A DNA stretch of 64,000 nucleotides from Pegoplata infirma (taxonomy: Eukaryota; Arthropoda; Insecta; Diptera; Anthomyiidae). The translations under genes and the position numbers were made by a program. Of the stretch, positions 12,354 through 23,260 are shown one piece after another. The notes below the pieces were generated by a model that did not search any database, was not told the origin of the DNA, and saw only the letters and a list, made by a program, of their open reading frames with translations. The first letter of the stretch is position 1. Every line of letters begins with the position of its first letter. The stretch spans positions 40,075,890 through 40,139,889 of the forward strand of contig OY992540.1 in NCBI GenBank assembly GCA_963921195.1, written 5' to 3'.

Positions 12354-12641
12354 TTAGATTCATATTTTGCTAATTTTGAATATTATCAATTTGAGGTCAA
12401 ATTGTAATTCGTTGACCGCAGTTTTTAAAATCCAAATTAAGTTTCAAAAATATCGAAAAAAAAAATCTATTGAAATCCCTAAAAAAGGTCTAAATAAATT
12501 CGAAAAAGATCCCTTAAAAACCCAAAAAAGGTCAATTGATATTGGAAATACAAATTCAAATTTGAAAACGATCGAGTGACTTTCAAAAAATATCACTTGA
12601 ATTTAAAAAAAATATCATGTGAATTTACAAAAAATCAATTA
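12354..12641. repeat. Degenerate 20-bp-like minisatellite
   Basis: Weak repeats such as TATCACTTGAATTTAAAAAA and TATCATGTGAATTTACAAAA resemble a decayed form of the 20-bp minisatellite. No gene is seen. Confidence 0.45.
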
Positions 12642-13160
12642 CACAGTGATACAAAATCAAACATTCCGAATCGGAATATGATGAAACCAAAAGCAAATGA
12701 AAGCAGGCATTTTCCACAACAAAACACTTTGTTAATTTAATTTTGTTAATTTTAAAGCATTTCAAGTTTTTGTATAATAAATATGTCCCACTTAAGGGGC
12801 CACTGGTGGTGCCCTTATTGGACATGTGGGGTCCAGCGCCCAAACTTAAGCTCAAAATTACGTTAGCTATAACCGGTATAAATTTCGCTGCAATCGGTTC
12901 AGTACTTAACTGAATGCCCGAATTATTAAAAATAAACCACTGTGCACCGTTGCGTATGATTGTTACTTAAAAGCAATTACAAAATTAAGTATACGCCTCT
13001 TATACAGTTTTCAAGAAATTATAATTTTAATAACAGTTCACCAACTTCAAATTGTGTAAAAAAAAATCTATCACTAAACTAAAAAAAAAAAACTAAGGAA
13101 ATTGTCAACTTTCATTTGCCTTTGGTTTCATCCCATTCTGATTTCGGTTGTTGCACTGTG
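12642..13160. mobile_element. Non-autonomous element with CACAGTG ends
   Basis: The ends match imperfectly over about 60 bp. The left has CACAGTGATACAAAATC, then ATGATGAAACCAAAAGCAAA. The right is the inverse of CACAGTGCAACAACCGAAAT, with GGGATGAAACCAAAGGCAAA. The interior contains CCACTGGTGGTGCCC and GCTCAAAATTACGTTAGCTA. The last piece recurs inverted near 57945 (TAGCTAACGTATTTTCGAGC), so the family is dispersed. Confidence 0.7.
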
Positions 13161-13233
13161 TTTTTAATTGAAAAACAATTTTCGAAACTTAATAATCTGT
13201 TTTAAATGATATTTGTCGAATTTTAAATGATTT

Positions 13234-13792
13234 TTATACCCTCCACTTAGTGATGTCATTCCGTTTGTAACTCATCGAAATATCGGTCTGGGACCCCATA
13301 AATATATTCATGATGCCCGATCGATTTTAAGACATTCTAGCGATGTCCATCCGTCCGTCTGTCTGTCTGTGGAAAATGCTGTCGCAGACAAAATATTGCA
13401 CAGAGATGGCTGAAACTTAACATATTTATTGGAAGTTCTCCCGAGAAGTTTGGCATTGCATTTGAGCGATATCGGTTCAGCGGTTCAAAAGTTATGAACG
13501 AAAATGTAAGCACACCTCAAAAATTTCAGTACATTCAACATAACCTAAAAATACAAAATGCTTTAATTCGGCTTCTGGTTGACATATGTGAACATAATTG
13601 AACACCAAATGGTATTTAAACAAGTACGAACATATTTTTTGCCAAAAAAAAATCGCGGATTTTTTTTACCAAAAATTTTTTTCGCGGAAATTTTTTTTCA
13701 AAAGTAATTTCCTTTTAAATAAAGTTTTTTGCAATAATCTTTTTGAAATTGTGGAGGGTATCACTGCAAGGCCGAATTTAATTTTTTACTTG
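13234..13792 (+). repeat. Family T, complete-looking copy
   Basis: It starts TTATACCCTCCAC and runs through GTCATTCCGTTTGTAACTC, ATCGAAATATCGGTCTGGG and a GTCC/GTCTGTCTGT tract. It ends GTGGAGGGTATCACTGCAAG, GCCGAATTTAA and ACTTG. The GGAGGGTATA ends are inverses of each other. This 560-bp copy is the clearest reference for the family in the window. Its class is unknown to me. Similar repeats are common in calyptrate fly genomes, as I recall. Confidence 0.8.
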
Positions 13793-13799
13793 TTTTTTT

Positions 13800-14480
13800 T
13801 TTAATATTGACATTTTTTCAAATTTCATTTGAATCTTTTCGAATTTCATTGTTAACTAATTACACTCGATCTTTTTTAAATGTCAGCTGATCATTTTCGC
13901 ATGTCAGTAGATTTTATCAAATATAAATTGTCTTCAGTTAATCTTTTACAAATTACACTCTATGTTTTTCAAATGTCAGTCAATTTTCTTTTTTCAGTGT
14001 CACTTGATTTTTTAAATTGATTTAAAATCGAAAATTTTTAATTTAACTTTTTGGAGTTTTAATTAACCTTGTTCAATTTTTTTGAAATCTTTTTCGAACT
14101 TTTTTAATATTTTACGAATTACACTTAATAATTTTCGATATATTTTTCAAATGGAACTCAATTTTTTTAAATGTAAACTTTTTTGAATTTAAATTTATCT
14201 TTTTCAAATGTATGCATCTTTTTTGAATTTTAATGTATTTTTTCAGATTACAATTAATCTTTTTCGATTTAAATGGATTTTCCTAAATCTTAATCAGTCG
14301 TACTCGAACTTTAGTTGATTTTTTTTAAATAATTTTATCTATTACAAATTTCACTTGTTCTTTTACAAATTTCTCTACATCTTTTACAAAATTCACTTGA
14401 TCTTTTTTCGAATATCATGTGATGTCTTGATCTTTTTTGAATTTTAATGGAAAATTTTTTAAATTCAATTGCTGTTGTGT
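13800..14480. repeat. Degenerate ~20-bp tandem repeat
   Basis: Loosely repeated TCACTTGATCTTTTACAAAT and TTGAATTTTAATGTATTTTT units span the stretch. They look like an old array related to the 20-bp minisatellite. No gene is seen. Confidence 0.5.
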
Positions 14481-15048
14481 AATCTTCGATTTATTGTTGT
14501 TCTTTTTTGACTTTTATTTAAAAATCGTGTAAACATTTAATTTTTAAACATTTATGTTTAAACATATTTCAATTTTTTTAACACCTTCTAATTTACCTTT
14601 GATATGCACTGTGTTTATATATGATTTATTTAAAAAAAAAATAATAAAAAATTATGTGTTTAAAACTGCAGTTTTGTTTTATGTATTGAGGTAAGTTATT
14701 ATATTGTTAACATTTTAAGTATCTTTGGTTTACTGCTTAATTATGGAAATTTATTATTATTATAATCATAAGGGGGGAGGGAGGTAGGTAACAAAAAAAA
14801 AGTGTTTTAATATTAAATGAAATTTACATAAAACTCAAATATTTTACATTTTTTTAGAAAAAAAAAATAAAAAACTTTTAAACTTTAATAATAAATTATT
14901 AAGAGTTTTTGATTTTTTTTTAAAGCAAGCGTATCAAAATGCCTTCCCCTACAAATTTAACATCAATAATTTTGAATGTTTTTGTTTAGGCATTAGGTTT
15001 TAAATAATAATTTTTTTTTTTAATTGATCACATATATAATTTTTATAT
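14481..15048. other. AT-rich non-coding stretch
   Basis: Runs of A and T plus a short G-rich patch (AAGGGGGGAGGGAGGTAGGT) near 14770. No gene is recognised. Confidence 0.5.
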
Positions 15049-15436
15049 CCCAAGTGAAAAGGTTTATATATAAATGTATATAATTTGATAAAAATATATA
15101 TTATTATACAGTTTTCATAAAATTGGATAAAATTATATATAATTTATTAATTAAATTATATATAATTAGATAACATTATATATAATTGGATAAAATTATA
15201 TATAATTTGATAAAAATTATATATAATTTGATAAAAATTATATATAATTGGATAACATTATATATAATTGGATAAAATTATATATAATTTAATAAAAATT
15301 ATATATAATTTGATAAAAATTATATATAATTTGATTAAAAATTATATATAAATTGATAAAATTATATATAAATTGATAAAAATTATACATAATTTGATAA
15401 AATTATATATAATTATATCCAGAATTAAAAAATTAT

Positions 15437-15724
15437 GGCCGCTGTTCCAAAAAAAGTAATTCACATACAAAATGTGAAAATGAAAATTTCCGAATTTTTT
15501 TGGTGTTCTAGATTTCACATCCGAATTTCTTTTTCGTTTTGTTTCACATAAATAAAATTTGTGAAAGTAAAACGAATGCAATCTTTTCCTTATAATTTTT
15601 TAAATTTTGATTATTCGATTTCAACTTTATATGAAAACGTGATCAACAAAACACTAAACTTGATTTCATGTGATTCGGAAATTTTCATGTGAATTGAAAA
15701 GTTGTGAAAGACAGAACAGAGGCC
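15437..15724 (+). mobile_element. PIF/Harbinger-type MITE, copy 2 (TSD TAT)
   Basis: The ends are GGCCGCTGTTCC and the inverse of GGCCTCTGTTCTGTC, flanked by TAT on both sides (15434-15436 and 15725-15727). It is inserted within the ATATATAATTTGATAAAA array. Orientation is opposite to the copy at 12075. Confidence 0.87.
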
Positions 15725-16006
15725 TATATATAATTTGATATAAATTATATATAATTTGATAAAAAATTATATTAAAATTGATGAAATTATTTATAACTGA
15801 TTAAAATTATATATAATTTGATAAAAAATTATATATCAATTGATAAAATTATATATAATTTGATAAAATTATATATAATTATATCCAGAATTTGGTTGAA
15901 TTTGGTAAACTTAGATTAAATTGTATCTTATTTGACATAAGTTTAAAAAATTAGATATAATTTGATCTAATTTTACCAAATTCCACCAAATTCTGGTTAT
16001 AATTAT

Positions 16007-16324
16007 TAGTGTCCGACCGAATACACCTTTTTTGGCCGAAGCCGAAGCCGAATATTCGGCCAAATTTTCACTATTCGGCCAAACCGAAGCCGAAGCCGAA
16101 TATTAAAAAAAATATGTTTTTAGTTGCAAAAACACTTAGTAAAATGTTTTTGTGGCTTACTAATGTGATTCAAAGTTAGTTTAGTGTGTTTTTCAACACG
16201 TGAGCACAAATATTATACAATTATTCGCTATTCGGCCTCTTCGGCAAAATTGTGGCCGAAGCCGAATAGTGGCCGAATAGTGCTTTTTGGCCGAAGCCGA
16301 AGCCGAATATTCGGTCGGACACTA
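16007..16324. mobile_element. hAT-type MITE of GCCGAA repeats, perfect 8-bp duplication
   Basis: The ends are TAGTGTCCGACCGAATA and its exact inverse. ATAATTAT flanks both sides (15999-16006 and 16325-16332). The interior repeats GGCCGAAGCCGAA and TATTCGGCC in both directions, so this short segment is far richer in G and C than its surroundings. The 8-bp duplication and TAG-type end fit hAT. Confidence 0.9.
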
Positions 16325-16412
16325 ATAATTATACATATTTTTATCAAAATATATAAAATATATATAATTTTATCTAATTTCATCTAAGTTTCTAAAAACT
16401 AAAACCTGTATA

Positions 16413-18334
16413 TGGGGCATTCCATGTCAAATCGGACACTTTGAATAAATTTTTTTTTAGATTTTCCAAATTTGTTAACAGTTCGAAAACTCCTACGTGG
16501 TAAATTTTCATATTTTTTTGATGACCCTTTCAAAAGATATCGAATTTTTAAAAATTGGTAGTTTGCTCCTTTACTCAAACTTCTTTTATTCATAACTTCT
16601 TCAATAATGGTCCAAATTTAAATTTTTTTTTTTTCAAAATTTTTGTTTTTTTACGTACTTTAAAAAAAAAAATCACAAAAAATTCTTAAAAGCGCTCTAG
16701 TATGCGATTTTTAAGTTTTAAAATTTTAATCTCATTTTTGAAAATGTTTGTACTCTTCGATTTTTTTTAAATTTTTTTGTGTAAAATATCTATCGATTCT
16801 ACAACTTTTTTGCCCAGGAGGATCGTGGGATAACGATTAATACTATTTTTTAAAATTTTTTTAAATAATTTTGTTGTAATTTTCCAATCTGAAAATCATT
16901 TCTACTGCTCGAATGGTGCGTCATAGAGGGGTCCTTTATAAGACCGACCCCCATTAATTTTTACGTCTTAACATTTCTTTTGAACAAACTAATACCCTAT
17001 CTCCAATTTCTAAGGGGGCTCCCACACAAAACGACATTTCTTAAAATTGGCTCCAACCGCTCTAACTGCCCTAATAGTGCCCTTAGAGCAACAAAATGTA
17101 TGACTGACCCACAATATTTTTTTAGTCCAAACATTTTCTCTGAACACACCTACCCTTTATCTTTAACTGTTAAGGCGGTCCCCATACAATTTTTTTTATT
17201 TTTTTTTTGTAAATTTTTTTTATTTAATCAGCTTCTACCGGTCCAATGGTGCGTCCGAGAGGAGTCATTAGTGAGACCGACCCCCCTTTATTTTTACCCT
17301 ACAGCATTTTTTTAAAACATACCTACGCCCTATCTCCACTCCCTAAGTAGGCTCCCATACAAAATTACATTTTTTTAAATTTGCTCCAACTGTTGTTTGT
17401 ATGGGAGCCTACTTAGGGAGTGGAGATTGGGCGTAGGTATGTTTTACAAAAATGTTGTAGGGTAAAAATAAATGACATCTCTCGGACGCGCCATTGGACC
17501 GGTAGAAGCGGATTAAATAAAACAAATTTACAAAAAATAAAAAAATTGTATGGGGACCGCCTTAACAGTTAAAGATAGGGGGTAGGTGTGTTCAGAGAAA
17601 ATGTTTGGACTTAAAAAAATATTGTGGGTCGGTCATATATTTTGTTGCTCTAAGGGCACTATTAGGGCAGTTAGAGCGGTTGGAGCAAACTTTAAAAAAT
17701 GTCGTTTTGTGTGGGAGCCCCCTTAGAAATTGGAGATAGGGTTTGTTCCAAAGAAATGTTAAGACGTAAAAAGTAATGGGGGTCGGTCTTATAAATGACC
17801 CCTCTATGACGCGCCATTGGAGCAGTAAAAATGATTTTAAGATTGGAAAATTATAATAAATTTTTTTTAAAAAATATTCAAAAATAATAATAAAATAATA
17901 ATCGTTATCCTACAATCCTCCTGGGCAAAAAAATTTTAGAATCGATAGAAGTTTTAGACAAAAAAATTTCAAAAAAATCTAAGAGTACAAACATTTTCAA
18001 AAACGAGATTTAAATTTTAAAACTTAAAAATCGCATACTAGAGAGCTTTTAAGAATTTTTTGGGATTTTTTTTAAAAAAGTACTTAAAAAAACAAAAATT
18101 TTGAAAAAAAAAAAAATTGAAATTTGGACCATTATTGGAGAAGTTATGAGTAAAAGAAGTTTGAGTTAAGGAACAAACTACCAATTTTTAAAAATTCGAT
18201 ATCTTTTGAACGGGTCATCAAAAAATCTGAAAATTGACCACGAAGGAGTTTTCGAAGGGTACTAAAAACTGTAAATTGGGAAAATCTAAAAAAAAAAATT
18301 TTTCAAAGTGTCCGATTTCACATGGAATGCCCCA
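16413..18334. mobile_element. Foldback-like palindromic element, family L, copy 1
   Basis: The ends are TGGGGCATTCCATGTCAAAT and its inverse, with TA (TATA) on both sides. The two arms, about 950 bp each, match along their length. An example is ACTCCTACGTGGTAAATTTT on the left against CTGAAAATTGACCACGAAGG on the right. Another is GGGGGCTCCCACACAAAACG against its inverse near 17700. The centre is near 17390 (GTTTGTATGGGAGCC). The open frames inside it, such as 16980-17315, have no recognised domain. A second copy, itself invaded, lies at 45178-49018. Confidence 0.85.
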
Positions 18335-18360
18335 TATATAATTTTATATAATTATGTATA

Positions 18361-18518
18361 CCCGGGTAAAAATGAAATATATATGATCATATATGAAGAT
18401 ATATGGATCATATATGGTTTTATATAACCATATATTATCATATATGCCTCCATATATGTTTATATATGATTTGATCCGTAAATTGGCATATATCATATAT
18501 ATTTCATTTTTTCCCGGG
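18361..18518. mobile_element. Small palindromic element, family P (CCCGGGTAAAAA ends)
   Basis: The left end is CCCGGGTAAAAATGAAATAT and the right end is its near inverse, with TATA on both sides. The 158-bp interior is TATATGATCATATATG-type sequence. It lies between the foldback-like element and the right end of the large family P element. Confidence 0.8.
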
Positions 18519-18561
18519 TATATAATTTTATCAAATTATATATAAACCTTTTTTACTTGGG

Positions 18562-19489
18562 TTTTTAACTAAGGGAGTTTTTTTTTTGTTTTTGTTTTTT
18601 TAATAATAAAAGGGGGGTTAATATATTCCCTGCCATAATTTTTAGTATTTTTAATTATACAATATTAAGGATTTTTTTTTTAATGATTTCTTGTTTTTAA
18701 GGATTTTCTTTTATTATATTTATGTTTTTTTTTTACATATAAATTTCTTATTAAAATTAGCAACCAATTTTTCAGTTTTTTTTTAGAGATTTGGTAACTT
18801 AGGCGAGGTTGAAAAGTTCCAGTTTTTTTTTTTATTATTATTAAACATAATATTTTTTTAATATTTTTATATAAAATTTTGAAAAAAATGCATATTTTTT
18901 TAAATGCATTTAACTTTTAATAAACTTTTTATTATAAAATACTTACAAACTATTTATTATCAATTAGAAAATTCTTAATTTTATTTATAATTTTAATAAA
19001 AGATTTCAGTGGGTTTTTTTAACAAAAAAAAGGAAAATTTGATTTTTTAGTTTAAATTTTATTACTTTTTTTTTCTTGTAGTTGTTTTTTAACAATTTTT
19101 TTTTTTTGTTTGTTTTCAGTCTATAATTACTTCTGGTTATAAAACATGCAGCCATAAAGTTCAGTTTTGTGTTTTTTAGTTTTTTTTTTAGAATTGAATT
19201 TAAGCTGTTCTTAATAATTATTATATTATAATTAAATTTTACATTCTAAGATATTTACAGGGCATTTTTCAGGTTTTTAATTAGTTTTTTTTTTTTCAAA
19301 AAAAATTTTTTTAAGAAAAAACACAAGAGGTATATTTAAATAAATATGACATTTTACAGCCTATTAGCGAATATTTTTAAGAAAATTAATGGTGCTTTTT
19401 TTTTTGAACATACAAAAGAAAATGGGTAATAATTTTAAAATATAAATTAAAGTTAAGATGTTCTAAGTTAAGAATATATTTTTTTTTAT
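18562..19489. other. AT-rich non-coding stretch
   Basis: Runs of T with no gene or boundary I can support. Confidence 0.5.
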
Positions 19490-20165
19490 AAATGATCTTC
19501 GAAAAGATTGATCTTCGAAAAAGATCAATTTTAATTCGAAAAAGAGCAAAAAAGATCTTCGAAAAGAAGAATTCGAGAAAGATCAATTATAATTCGAAAA
19601 AGATCCATTATAATTCGAAAAAGATCAATTGTAATTCAAAAATATCAATTGTAGTTCGAATATCCCAATTGTTATTTGAAAAAGATCAATTTAAATTGAA
19701 AAGGATCAATAGTAATTAGAAAAAGTGCAATTCAAAACAGGTCAATTCGAAAAAGATCCATTGTAATCCGAAAAGAAGAGAAGTCATTCATTTTGAATAA
19801 TAGTTCGAAAAATAACAATCGAATAATAGTTCGAAAAATATCAATTTAATTTCGAAGACTTCAATTGCAATTCGTAAAAGATCAATTGTATTTCGAAAAA
19901 GATCAATTGTAATCTTTTTCGAATTACAATTGATATTTTTCGAAATACAACTGATTTTTTTTAATACAATTGATCTTTTTCCAATTACAATTGGAATCTT
20001 CGAATTACAGTTGATCTTTTTCGAATGACAAATGATATTTTTTGAAGCTCAATTAATCTTATTCAAATTATAATTGATCTTTTTCGAATTACATTTGATC
20101 TTTTTCGAATTACAATAGATCTTTTTCGAACTACAATTGAAATCTTTGAATTATAATTAAAATCT
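19490..20165. repeat. 20-bp minisatellite, back-to-back inverted arrays
   Basis: The left half (to about 19913) reads AATTCGAAAAAGATCAATTG. The right half reads TTTTTCGAATTACAATTGAT. The switch is sharp near 19912, so the whole block can fold into a long imperfect hairpin. Short open frames in this block are low-complexity products of the repeat and I do not treat them as genes. Confidence 0.85.
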
Positions 20166-20169
20166 TTGA

Positions 20170-20376
20170 ATTATAATAATAGGGGGCCCCCGTAGGCTAG
20201 TTGGTAGCGTGCTAGCCTTTCAACGTGGGGGTCGTGGGTTCGATTCCCACCATTACCCTTGGTTTTTTTAGCTACAACGAGACGACGGTCATGGTTACCA
20301 GTTCTTGGTTAGGTGGAGTTTATTAAAAATGAGTTGTAAATAAATAGAAAGAATAAATAAAAAAAAATAATTGATC
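20170..20376 (+). mobile_element. tRNA-derived SINE-like element
   Basis: It begins with a tRNA-like head. TAGGCTAGTTGGTAGCG resembles a Pol III A box and D arm. GTGGGTTCGATTCCCAC is a perfect T arm (5-bp stem, 7-base loop) containing the B box GGTTCGATTCC. An unrelated body follows to about 20340 and an A-rich tail ends near 20376. The acceptor stem and anticodon stem do not pair, so this is not a functional tRNA gene. The order tRNA head, body, A-rich tail is that of a SINE. It interrupts the 20-bp minisatellite, which resumes at about 20400. Flanking duplications are hard to judge in this repetitive target. Confidence 0.7.
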
Positions 20377-20394
20377 ATATGATCAAAACTATTA

Positions 20395-20480
20395 TACTAT
20401 TATAATTGATCTTTTTCGAATTACAATTGGAATCTTCGAATTACAGTTGATCTTTTCCGAATTACATCTGTAATTTGAGA
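20395..20480 (-). repeat. 20-bp minisatellite, continuation after the SINE-like insertion
   Basis: About four units (GATCTTTTTCGAATTACAAT form) continue the right half of the block that ends at 20165. This supports insertion of the SINE-like element into a pre-existing array. Confidence 0.75.
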
Positions 20481-20559
20481 AAAAATTTGAGAAAAAACTT
20501 CAAAATCTAAGAAAGTTTTTCTAAAAAAAATTGTCAGAATCTGATCAACTTTTTCAATA

Positions 20560-21510
20560 GAAAACTTGTCAGAGCCAATATTAAACATGAACCGGATGAT
20601 ATGTGCCTGAAATTAGAGATCAAATGGATTAAAACTGCATTTACAGTTTTTCATTTCGTAATCCTGTTTCCTTTTAAAATGACTTTAAATTTTAAGGTGG
20701 TTATTCATAAAAACTGAAATATAACTAAAGTAGGTTTATTTGGCAGATATTGCAGGCATATTTGTCAAATAAACCTACAATAAGTCTACTATAAGTATTA
20801 TGAATAATAGCCTTAAAGGATGCCATTTTGTAAATATACTTTTTTAAATATTTGTACTTGTCCTAAGATGACACTGGCAATGGCAAATGAAAGAGGTGGA
20901 TCTCTCCTAATTTTTCGCATTTTTTTTATTTTGCTATATCAGTATAAAAGGATGTGAATAAAGTCATCAAAATGTTTTGTTGAATATTTCGAATGATATT
21001 GAAGAATAAATTTTTGAAAGGATGTAACTTAACTTCTTTTTGTACTTGTCCTAGGATGACACTGGTGATGGAAAATGATAGAGGAAGATCTTCCCTTAAT
21101 TTTCCATTTTTTTTTTATTATTCCATATCAGTATAAAAGTATGTGAATAAAGTCACTTGAAAACTGTATCAAAATATTTCGTTGAAAATTTTGAATGATA
21201 TTGAAGAATACATGTTTGAAAGCACGTAACTTACCTTCTCTTTCCTGATATGTAAAAATAATAAAATAGGAAAAGTAGGGGAGATTCTCGTCATTCATTT
21301 GCTATCACTAGTAGCATCCTAGGACAAATATAAATATTAAAAAAATATTTTTTAAAATTGAATCCTCTCAAATTTTGAAGTCCTTTTAAAAGGAAACAGG
21401 ATCACAAGTAGAAAAACTGTTAATGCCATTTTACTACAGTTAGTCCCTAGTTTCAAACGTATATCCAGTTCGTGTTTAACGACTTTTTCATTTTTGTCGG
21501 AAGGTGTTAT
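20560..21510. mobile_element. Non-autonomous element, copy 1 (ends related to CACCGTYCGACA)
   Basis: The left part contains GAGCCAATATTAAACATGAA and CCGGATGATAT. The right part contains TTCGTGTTTAACGAC and TTTTTGTCGGAAGGTGTTAT, inverted with respect to each other. The same sequences bound the better preserved copy at 34565-35150. The interior has two direct repeats of about 190 bp (from about 20845 and about 21037), each with TGTACTTGTCCTARGATGAC. This copy is therefore longer than the other. A 117-bp MITE is inserted at 20696-20812. No coding frame is seen. Confidence 0.7.
20696..20812. mobile_element. 117-bp MITE flanked by TTAA
   Basis: The ends are GGTGGTTATTCATAA and its imperfect inverse (TTATGAATAATAGCC). 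TTAA lies on both sides (20692-20695 and 20813-20816). The related element at 34565-35150 has the same flanking sequence with a single TTAA (GTTTTAAAGGATA near 34695), so this is an insertion with TTAA duplication. TTAA is the target of the piggyBac and Kolobok superfamilies. The termini do not let me choose between them. Confidence 0.8.
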
Positions 21511-21629
21511 CGAATATCAAACCTTTTTTCAAACTACAAATAGTCCCCAATGTATTTTTCAACCGATATTTTTCAATATTAAGATATCAATACAAAAAAA
21601 TCCATCGATTAAAATTGTAAATTAATTAA

Positions 21630-23260
21630 ACACAATGTTAATTGTTTATAAAAAACATATGGAAAATAAATTAGAAACACTTTTATTAACAAAAAAAAAC
21701 TTTGTATTTTGGCTCCCAACTTGGGGCCCTGAGGGAAGTATGTGGGTTTACGATATTTATAAAAGTTTCACCGGTAAGATTTGTAAAATGATTAATTTAG
21801 AATTTTATTGTGAATGAAAAAAAAAGGAAATAAAATTAGAATAAATTTTATTATCAAAAGAAAATCATCGCCTTTTTGGCTCCCAACTTGGGGCCTTAAG
21901 GGAAGTATGTGGGATTACGATATTTATAAAAGTTTCATCGGTAAGATTTGTAAAATGATTAATTTCGAATTTTATTGTGACTGAAAAAAAAGGAAATAAA
22001 ATAAATTTTATTATCAAAAGAAAAACATCGCCTTTTTCGCTCCCAACTTGGGGCCTTAAGGGAAGTATGTGGGATTCAGATATTTTTAAAAGTTTCATCA
22101 GTTAGATTTGCAAAATTATTAATTAGGATTTTAATTGTGAATGAAAAAAATAATAAAAATACCTTAGAATAAGTTTTATTATCAAAAGAAGAACATCGCT
22201 TTTTGGCTCCCAACTTAGGACCTTAATGGAAGTATATGGAATTCCTATATTTATAAAAGTTTCATCGGTTAGATTTTTAAAATGATTAATTACGATTTTT
22301 ATTGTGAATGAAAAAATAAGAAAACTAATTAGAATAAGTTTTATCATCAAAAGAAAAACATCGCCTTTTTGGCTCCCAACTTGGGGCCTTAAGGGAAGTA
22401 TGTGGGATTCCGTTATTTATAATAGTTTTATCGATCAGATTTGTAAAATAATTAATAACGATTTTTATTGTGAGTGAAAAAATGATAAACATAACTTAGA
22501 ATAAGTTTTATTAACAAAAAAAAAACATCGCCTTTTTGTCTCCCAACTTGGGGCCTTAATGAAAGTATGTGGGATTCCGATATTTTTAAAATTGTCCTCA
22601 GTTAGATTTGTAAAATTATTAATTTGAATTTTTATTGTGAAGGAAAAAATAAAAATAGAATAAGTTTATTTATCAAAAACCAAAACTTCGCGTTTTTGGC
22701 TCCCAACGTGGGGCCTTAAGTGAAGTATGTGGGATTTCGTTATTTAAAAAAGTTTAATCGGTAAGATTTGTAAAATGATTAATTTAAATTTTTATTGAGA
22801 ATGAAAAAATAAGAAAAAATAAATTGGGGTAATTAGAATAAGTTTAATGATCAAAATCAAAACATCGCCTTTTTGGCTCCCAACTTGGGGCCTTAAGGGA
22901 AGTATGTGGGATTCCGATAGTTATAAAAGTTTCGTCGGTTAGATTTGCAAACTGATTAATTACGATTTTTTTATTGTGAATGAAAAAGTAAGAAAAATAA
23001 TTTAAAATATGTTTTATTATCAAAAGAAAAACATCGCGTTTTTGGCTCCCAGTTTGGGGCCTTAAGAGAAGTATGTGGGATTACGATATTTATAAAAGTT
23101 TCATCGGTTAGATTTGTAAAATGATTAATTTCGATTTCTATTGTGAACGAAAAATAAAGAAAAATAAATTAGAAAAAGTTTTATTATCAAAAGAAAAACA
23201 TCGGCTTTTTGGCTCCCAACTTGGGGCCTTAAGGGAAGTATGTAGGATTTTATTGATATT
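21630..23260 (+). repeat. ~165-bp tandem repeat, block A (tRNA-Lys PBS-like core)
   Basis: About ten head-to-tail units are present, with successive cores at 21711, 21878, 22038, 22205, 22371, 22538, 22698, 22875, 23044 and 23211. The spacing is 160-177 bp, mostly 166-167. Each unit has the core GGCTCCCAACTTGGGGCC, then a segment like TTAAGGGAAGTATGTGGGAT, then TCCGATATTTATAAAAGTTT, and an AT-rich tail ending in ATCAAAAGAAAAACATCGCC. The block lies just downstream of the Cyclin D stop codon. The core differs from the tRNA-Lys(CUU) primer-binding site at two positions (see findings). No protein frame spans the units. The short open frames here repeat with the unit and I do not call them genes. 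Confidence 0.9.

Larger units (their letters stand above)
15049..18561. mobile_element. Large palindromic element, family P (CCCAAGTGAAAAGG ends)
   Basis: The left end is CCCAAGTGAAAAGGTTTATA and the right end is its near inverse (TATAAACCTTTTTTACTTGG). Outer arms are tandem ATATATAATTTGATAAAATT-type repeats. A central inverted pair lies at about 15890-15995 (CCAGAATTTGG ... CCAAATTCTGG). Four elements lie inside it: a Harbinger MITE (15437-15724), a hAT MITE (16007-16324), a foldback-like palindrome (16413-18334) and a small element of its own family (18361-18518). Two further family members have CCCGGGTAAAAA and CCCGAGTAAAAA ends. Confidence 0.7.

Noticed and set aside
16980..17315. 111-residue open frame
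   Set aside because: It lies in one arm of the family L palindrome, and the other copy of that family lacks the region.
20170..20245. A functional tRNA gene
   Set aside because: The T arm is perfect, but the acceptor and anticodon stems do not pair.
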